A stretch of 64,000 nucleotides of DNA, from NCBI GenBank assembly GCA_037043015.1, contig CM073322.1:24084364-24148363 (forward strand), in the 5' to 3' direction. The notes below the pieces were generated by a model that was not told the DNA's origin, made no database searches, and saw only the letters and a list, made by a program, of their open reading frames with translations. This document shows positions 58,101 through 64,000 of the stretch, piece by piece. The position numbers were made by a program, and so were the translations under genes. Position 1 is the stretch's first letter, and each line of letters opens with the position of its first letter. The stretch is from Bryum argenteum. Taxonomy: Eukaryota > Streptophyta > Bryopsida > Bryales > Bryaceae.

Positions 58101-59855
58101 TCATTATTTTTGCAATTTAACAAAATTTTGAGCTATTCTTGGGCCAAATTCACAAGATCCTGTAGTTTCAATTTCTTTTAAGTGTGAAAAGTCTATAATA
58201 ATTGTTTCTAAGTTTGATCACTTGAAGGGAAACTTGCAAATATTCTAAACCCTTAGGCTTTTAGGAATAAAAATATGGAATTTTAAATTTTGGCCCCCTT
58301 TTAAGTTTTGGATCATCCTATTCAACCATTTGTTTGTAGAAGCTACCAACAAGGACAAAAGCCTTGATTTGTAGACTAAGGATGATTAAGTATGAATGTT
58401 CATCTATAAACCATTTGCAATGATAAACTGTGAAGCTTACTCTACGAGCCACTTCTTTTAGTAGTGTTCAAATTATTGCTAGCCATTTAGAGGTATAATA
58501 GGAATGAGAACATCATTTCCTTTGCCTTTTCGGTCTTTGTAATTTTTAAAGAATTTCAAGAACCATATTCCAATTGAGAAGTTAAAGAGTTTGAGAACAC
58601 CTATCCATACTCCAGTTCTTTGAAAACTTGCAAGAACTCTTTTCTGTCATTAAAAAAGCGGTTATAAGGGTTCGATAGTACCTTTTCTTTTGCATTTTCT
58701 CTCTTTGTGGCCTTTGGAAAATCTCAAGAACTTTTTGGCCATTAAGAGGTTAAAAGAGTTCAACAATGTCTTTTTCTTTGTCTTTCTTTCTTTGTGGTCT
58801 TTAAAAATTTTGAGATCCATTTCCTACCATGTTTTAAGGAAGTGTAGTCGACGGAAACAAGCGTATCTTCTCAAAGCGTGCGTACGCAAGAGTCTATTTC
58901 CAAACCACTAAACAATGGCAAAGGTCTTAGAAACAAATCAACCATTGTGTTAGAATAGAGGTTACAATATATGTAAAGAAGCATCCAGTGAAGGTAGTGT
59001 AGCCTCAAATAAGAGTATGGAAGACGTTCCAAGGATACTCTATGGAAGAGGTTTGAAGGGTGCTCGATGTAAGTAAGCTCCCTAACTATTTTCTTTTCAT
59101 ATTGTTCAATGTCATTTCATGTTCCTTGATGAACAAAAAGTGATAGAATGTAGTTTCTATCATCAAGTACAATTAATACATTTCACGGCTCTTTTAAAAT
59201 AATTCTTAAACAATGGCTTTTCAAATCTAAAACATTGTTATGCTTATTCCATACTTATAAAGTTATAGCATGTTCTTGCATGACAATTCAACTTTTTACA
59301 AAAACTATAAAGGTAAAAAATAGAAGATAATAATATGATTGTAAATATGTTGGTACATCTCCATTTGATGGTCTATCAATTACCAACAAGTTTTAACCAC
59401 TAAATGTTATGTTATGATTCTAATTTCATCTCCTATAATTTATAATAATCTATATGAAAGTAACAAAGCTTAACGTTTTGTAGAATAGGTCGTTTCAAAC
59501 AAGGCTCTTCAAATCTCAAATCCTCCTTGTTTTTCCTAATTTTTCAATTGTTCATAACTTTGCCTCACGAGTAAGAATGGAACCTAGCGTCTTGCTGATG
59601 CCCAAAACCTCTTCCTTCACTATGTTTCTATTATCCCTAAGTTATTGCTATTATCGTCATAGCTAAGTTGAGAAAAATGTTACTCTATTCTTAAGTTAGC
59701 ACGAACATACTTTGTTCCAATGTCCAATGTTGCTTTAATAATATTATCCAATCTACCTTCTCCTCAAGATGTATCGTACTGTCAATGGTGCAAGTAGTAG
59801 AAATCGAATCCTTTTATTTCTTTTGAAAAATATTTTATCAATATTGAGAACCGTT
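55161..59855. other. AT-rich spacer; no gene recognised
   Basis: Both strands read. The frames are short and without family features. No TTAA element, TIR element or RNA gene was recognised. The nearest features are the GC-rich island to the left and the duplicated SOG1 upstream region to the right. Confidence 0.45.
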
Positions 59856-59859
59856 TCTT

Positions 59860-60745
59860 CGATATTTGAGAACAAAACCAATTCAAATAGTCAAAGAACT
59901 ACGTCAAATGTTAAATAAGGTCAACGAACTCACTAATATTTCTATGCAACGACCATTCCTGATACCATGAGTAAAACGATGTTACCAAACGATCTCTCGC
60001 GAAGCAAAATACCAAAAATAACCGTATTTGGAGTGCAAAACGATATATTTGGAGACCAAGAATAAACCAATTTTACTTGAAATAAGAACATTATTTTTAT
60101 TCAAACCTTGGGGAAAGAAAAACATGTAAAACCTTCATTCAAACTTTTATAAACAATCTCAAAGAGCATCTACTCATCATATACTTTCATTTTCACATGC
60201 ATTTATACTGCGTACATAAACTATAATGTAATGAATGTACTAAGCCACTTGTACCACAGCCAACCACCCCAAATGATGGTCAGTCCAATCGAATAATTAA
60301 GCTTCACTAATCAGGAAGCCGCAAGCTTACTAATGAAGCACCCCTATTAAAAAATCCAGCAACGGAAGGCCACCGCATGGTTCGGCACCGAAGCTCACAC
60401 CAAGCCTAACGGCTCATATAGTCAAGGCTCTGTGAGTTTGTATAAGGCGAGCGAGCATGTAGGAAACGAATACCGACTGAACGCGCATTCCTCCTTCTCG
60501 GCGCAGCTCCATGGATCCGCAGACATCGGTTACACAGTAGGATTTGCTATCACACAGTGCACCCAGAAGCTTATTCGTACGGAGGAAATGTGTTTTGGAG
60601 CTCGCTTCGTTCGCGGATTCTCTTAGTGGAAATGGCGAGCTCATAAGCTTCTTAGTGTTCTGTGAGTAGAGCTCCTTCGAGTCTTTCGTCTTTTCTCTTC
60701 TCTTCAGTCTTGTGTCTGAAATGACTAGGTGTTCGTAGCAGTAGC
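59860..60745 (+). repeat. SOG1-like upstream region, copy 2 of the duplication
   Basis: Partner of 52150-53255. It ends about 460 bases before the ATG of the NAC gene, so it probably contains the promoter and leader start. A TTTGTATAAGGCG motif at about 60438 is a TATA-like candidate. A frame of about 90 codons ending at 60626 (KATAWFGTEAHTKPNGSYSQ onward to VRGFS) is open in both copies but lacks an ATG. Confidence 0.75.
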
Positions 60746-61202
60746 AAGCCTGTGGCTTTTTGTGTGTGGGTTAGGTTTTGGGTTTGGGTTTTAGTTTTTT
60801 CCTTGAGCGAGGACGCCATCACTTTGTACATATCCAGTAACGATTAGGGTTTGTTTTGAGAGTGCGGAAAGAGCATCAGTAGTGCGGAGAAGCTTTCCTT
60901 TTCGTGAGCCTTTTTGGGTAGTGAATATTCGTTGATTGCTTGTTTTGGAAGCAAAGTGTTTCGTGTGTCTGGAGCCTCGATCGTTCGAAATAGAAGGGAT
61001 TAGAACGGTATAGTTTTGCCCAGAACCCTAGAATGTGATAGTATTCTGCCATTTCGTCCAAGATTCTTCTGTTCTTCCCAGCTGTGCTCCCTTCTCCTCC
61101 CACCTTTCTCCCTCTTCAAGTAAATATAGAAAAGCAGAAAAAACAGTGTCAGCGTTACAGCTTGGACAGCAGCGATTTCGAGGTGGTGAGCTTCAGGTGA
61201 CG

Positions 61203-63970
61203 ATGGACAGGTATGATTTTCAGTACCCTGGATTTCAGTTCGAGCTTTTTTTCAGAAATTGGATATGGCATTGCATTGGTCTTAAGCACTATCCTTTAAG
61301 CGATTAATTTGCTTCACCTTGAAGCTGTTTGTTGAACAGGGCGACTGGCAAGAGGACTCTGATTCAGTCGAAGGCGTGTTGCGATCACAATGCGGCTGCT
61401 GCTCCTGCTCATGTATGCGCCTTTCCGAACTCTTGCAGTATGCATTTTCTGAAAACCCTAGATTTGTGAGGGTATCTGAGCAGAGGTTTATTCTTTGTTG
61501 CCAAGCAATTCATTCCTAGGGTTTTTTAGGAAGAATCTCGACATGCAGAAAGAGTTTTGGAACAATTTTTCAGTTCATTCTTGCCGCCATGGCTAGGTCC
61601 GTTAGTTTTGGGCCATGACGAGGTTTAACAGTTTGCGCCATTACGACGTAGGATAGTTTGCTCCATTACGAGGTACGATAGATTGCGTAGTTTGCGCCAT
61701 TACGAGGTACGGTAGTTTGCGCCATGACGAGGTACGATAGTTTGTGCCTCTGGCGAAGTATAATAGTTACTGCCATGGCCAGGAATACTAGTTTGTGCCA
61801 TGGCTAGGTTTAATAGTTTGTGCTTGTGTGTTGATCATTTGTAGCAGGGGCAACTGGACATTTTTCCAGCAGGTGTCCGCTTCGATCCCAGCGATGAAGA
61901 GTTGCTGGAACATCTAGCGGAGCAAATCGGTCGTGGCTCGAAACCACCTCACCCTCTGCTTCATCAGTTTATTCGGACCTTGGAGGAGGAGGACGGCATT
62001 TGTCGCACTCATCCCGAGAACTTGCCAGGTACAAACTTTTCTTTATTTCCATAGTTAAGCATACGGAGTAGTTGCCATATCAATATTCAACGTTAAGAAA
62101 GGGAAGTATTGGACGCCAAAATTTCCATCGTGGCATCTTAATGGTACTGAAATATGGAATCTTTCTAGAATTTCAGGTCAAGTATTAGCTTTTTGTTGTG
62201 CCAGAATTGTTTCGGTACATGCTGAAACAAATGTTGTATGAGGCAGGGGTGAGGAAGGATGGATCCAGTTGTCACTATTTTCATAAACCTTCCATGGCCT
62301 ACACCACCGGAACACGCAAGAGGCGAAAGATCCAAACTGACGACGTTCCAGATGGAGGTCCTGATGTCCGCTGGCACAAAACTGGAAAAACTCGGCCTGT
62401 CACTCAGGTTCGTGCCCTTTGCATTCTCCCATCCTTTTGAGATACAAAGAGTAAACAAAACATTCAAATCACAAAATATATCACCTTATTCATCATAATA
62501 AGTCACTTGCACTTCGAGATGTCACAATGAAACTTTCACTTCTTGAAAATGTCACTGGAAGGAATGGTTTATTTTTAAGAACACTGAATATCTAATTAGT
62601 GTGTAAGCTAATGCTGAATACACTAACATCAACGCTTTGTAACATTATGGCTTGCCATCTGTGTGGCTTTTTCAGAACGGGAAGGTCTTGGGGCATAAGA
62701 AGATCATGGTTCTGTACAGAGCCACGGGGAAGAAGTCGAAGAATCTTAAAACGAACTGGGTGATGCATCAGTATCACTTGGGTGGCAATGAGGAGGAAAC
62801 AGACGGAGAGCTCGTCGTGTGCAAGGTCTTCTTTCAGAAGGCGCCTCGCAGCTGCCCAAGCCGCAAACCAGGAGCTGCAGCAGCGGATGAGGAGGAATGT
62901 GAGCCATCCGAAAGTGACATTGGTTTCCAGGAGCCAACAGCCGGGCTGAGCGGTGATTCGCCTTCCGCGTCCGTGGTGACCCGAGGGTTACCTCCTCCAC
63001 CTACTCCCAAAGCTTATACTGGCTCCCGCACTGCCAAGCAACTCTACGCCGAGCCAACCGAATCCATTTCGGAGATTTTCGACCCTTCTGCTCTTGCCAC
63101 ACAGTCCAAGCAGAAACAGAAGGCAGCCTTCGTAAGTACTACATCTCTTTTCTTAAGAATGATGACAATGGCTTGTTCCAATTCCACTCATTTGTGACCT
63201 TTCACAGGTACAGGAGCGAGTTGGTGTCGATATGAATCAGGTACCGGCTGGTTACGAAACTCATGCACTTGGAGCAGGGCTGGGAACTCCTCTCTACGGA
63301 GAGAAGCAAGTTGCACACACGAACGGAGTATTGGGAGGTCATATATCATGTGAGGGAGAAGCCGAGTCTTACCACACCGAGTCTTACCACACTGTGAATC
63401 TTAATGACGAGCATCAGTCGTGGCAAGACGATCCCTACGCTATGCTAGATGACCCTGCTCTTACAGAGCTTCTGTGTGATGAGCATCTCAACGGTGATCC
63501 ATTAGTGGAGGTTTGTCCCGATCCTCTATGCTGATGCCATCTTCATGCTTTCCTTCAGTTGGGAGGATTTTTTTCTCATGGAACCATTGATTGCAAGTGC
63601 AGGATGAAGAGTACCAGGATGTAAACTTCCGGAACCTTTCCTACGACGTGGGGTGCAGCATGGATGGCGAGCCCTTAGGAGGTGACGCAAATGCCGAAGG
63701 CAACCCGATATCAACCCTCGATGGCATTGAACTGGACACTCCTCCCGAGATGATGAGCACTCCTCCTTTGTTGGATACTCCTCTGGAGGTTCGTGCCGAT
63801 CACTTGAGGGGGAGTTTGTATGCCCTAAGTAAGAATGTGAATATAGTCTTGATGGTTTTTTGGGGTGGTTGATGCAGTACCCTGTTGTGACCTCCCAGGA
63901 AGTGAGGGATTGGTGCGACAAGCACCGTGTTGTGGATCTTGACAATACCGATAGCCAGTCGACCACTTGA
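61203..63970 (+). CDS. SOG1: SOG1-like NAC transcription factor, eight exons, complete
   Basis: Exons 61203-61210, 61340-61412, 61848-62028, 62247-62407, 62676-63131, 63208-63510, 63603-63788 and 63878-63970 total 1461 bases in phase, giving 486 residues. SOG1 is the plant master regulator of the DNA-damage response, activated by ATM/ATR phosphorylation of C-terminal Ser-Gln sites. SOG1-specific NAC features are [92 protein letters not shown] and [20 protein letters not shown]. The N-terminus [20 protein letters not shown] has a Cys/His cluster. Near the C-terminus [10 protein letters not shown] matches the conserved IELDTPPEF block, and the tail carries two Ser-Gln sites (TSQE and DSQS). The start is fixed by an eight-base first exon, ATGGACAG|GTATG. 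Confidence 0.9.
61590..61835 (+). repeat. ~26-bp minisatellite in intron 2 of the SOG1-like gene
   Basis: About nine variants of TAGTTTGCGCCATTACGAGG followed by TACGA follow one another inside the 435-bp intron. Units drift towards GCCATGGC variants at the 3' side. The splice sites are outside the array. Confidence 0.8.
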
Positions 63971-64000
63971 ACTGGTAACTCCCTCTTTTGTGACCGCACC

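Noticed and set aside
1-64000. tRNA or rRNA genes
   Set aside because: GGTTCGA-type motifs (for example near 34213 and 42690) lack a matching acceptor stem; no rRNA sequence was recognised.

Overview
The window is nuclear DNA of a land plant. The intact genes have short GT-AG introns and are plant families: an HCF164-type thylakoid thioredoxin, a SOG1-type NAC factor, a B3-domain protein, an AP2/ERF factor and a small SET-domain protein. A decayed piece of plastid ycf2 is also present. The AT-rich spacers, the family versions and the DD34E Tc1-like transposons suggest a seed-free plant (bryophyte, lycophyte or fern), but this is inference and the species is not identified.

Layout. 0-6.2 kb: AT-rich DNA with TTAA-flanked non-autonomous elements and a tandem array of about 96-bp units. 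6.6-11.1 kb: an eight-exon gene for a Herp-like membrane protein. 11.2-15.8 kb: no gene seen. 15.9-16.5 kb (minus): a divergent AP2/ERF gene. 17.9-19.0 kb: repeats. 19.7-21.5 kb (minus): HCF164. 22.5-27.9 kb: more TTAA elements. 28.0-31.6 kb: two Tc1-like transposons, one with both terminal repeats. 32.0-32.4 kb: a 180-bp duplication. 33.5-43.0 kb: a nested transposon field containing a 3.2-kb Mutator-like foldback element with an expansin-like fragment in both arms, PIF/Harbinger remnants, and duplicated host DNA that preserves empty insertion sites. 43.1-44.6 kb (minus): the SET gene. 46.3-48.0 kb: a block holding the ycf2 fragment, between direct repeats. 48.2-49.8 kb: TTAA elements. 50.5-51.2 kb: an intact B3 gene, with a broken paralogue at 53.9-54.5 kb. 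52.15-53.25 kb: a duplicate of the region upstream of the NAC gene. 61.2-64.0 kb: the complete SOG1-like NAC gene.

The host genes do not form one pathway. HCF164 acts in thylakoid thiol transfer and cytochrome b6f assembly. The SOG1-like factor would act in the DNA-damage response. The Herp-like protein would act at the ER membrane. ERF, B3 and SET proteins are regulators.

The most notable content is the mobile DNA. The foldback element could give long double-stranded RNA matching an expansin gene. The TTAA-specific CCC/GGG-ended families look like piggyBac-type MITEs, unusual for a land plant. Duplicated host segments at 33.9-34.25, 41.44-42.73 and 42.74-43.0 kb let several insertions be read directly as filled versus empty sites. 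No reverse transcriptase, gag, envelope or capsid gene was recognised.
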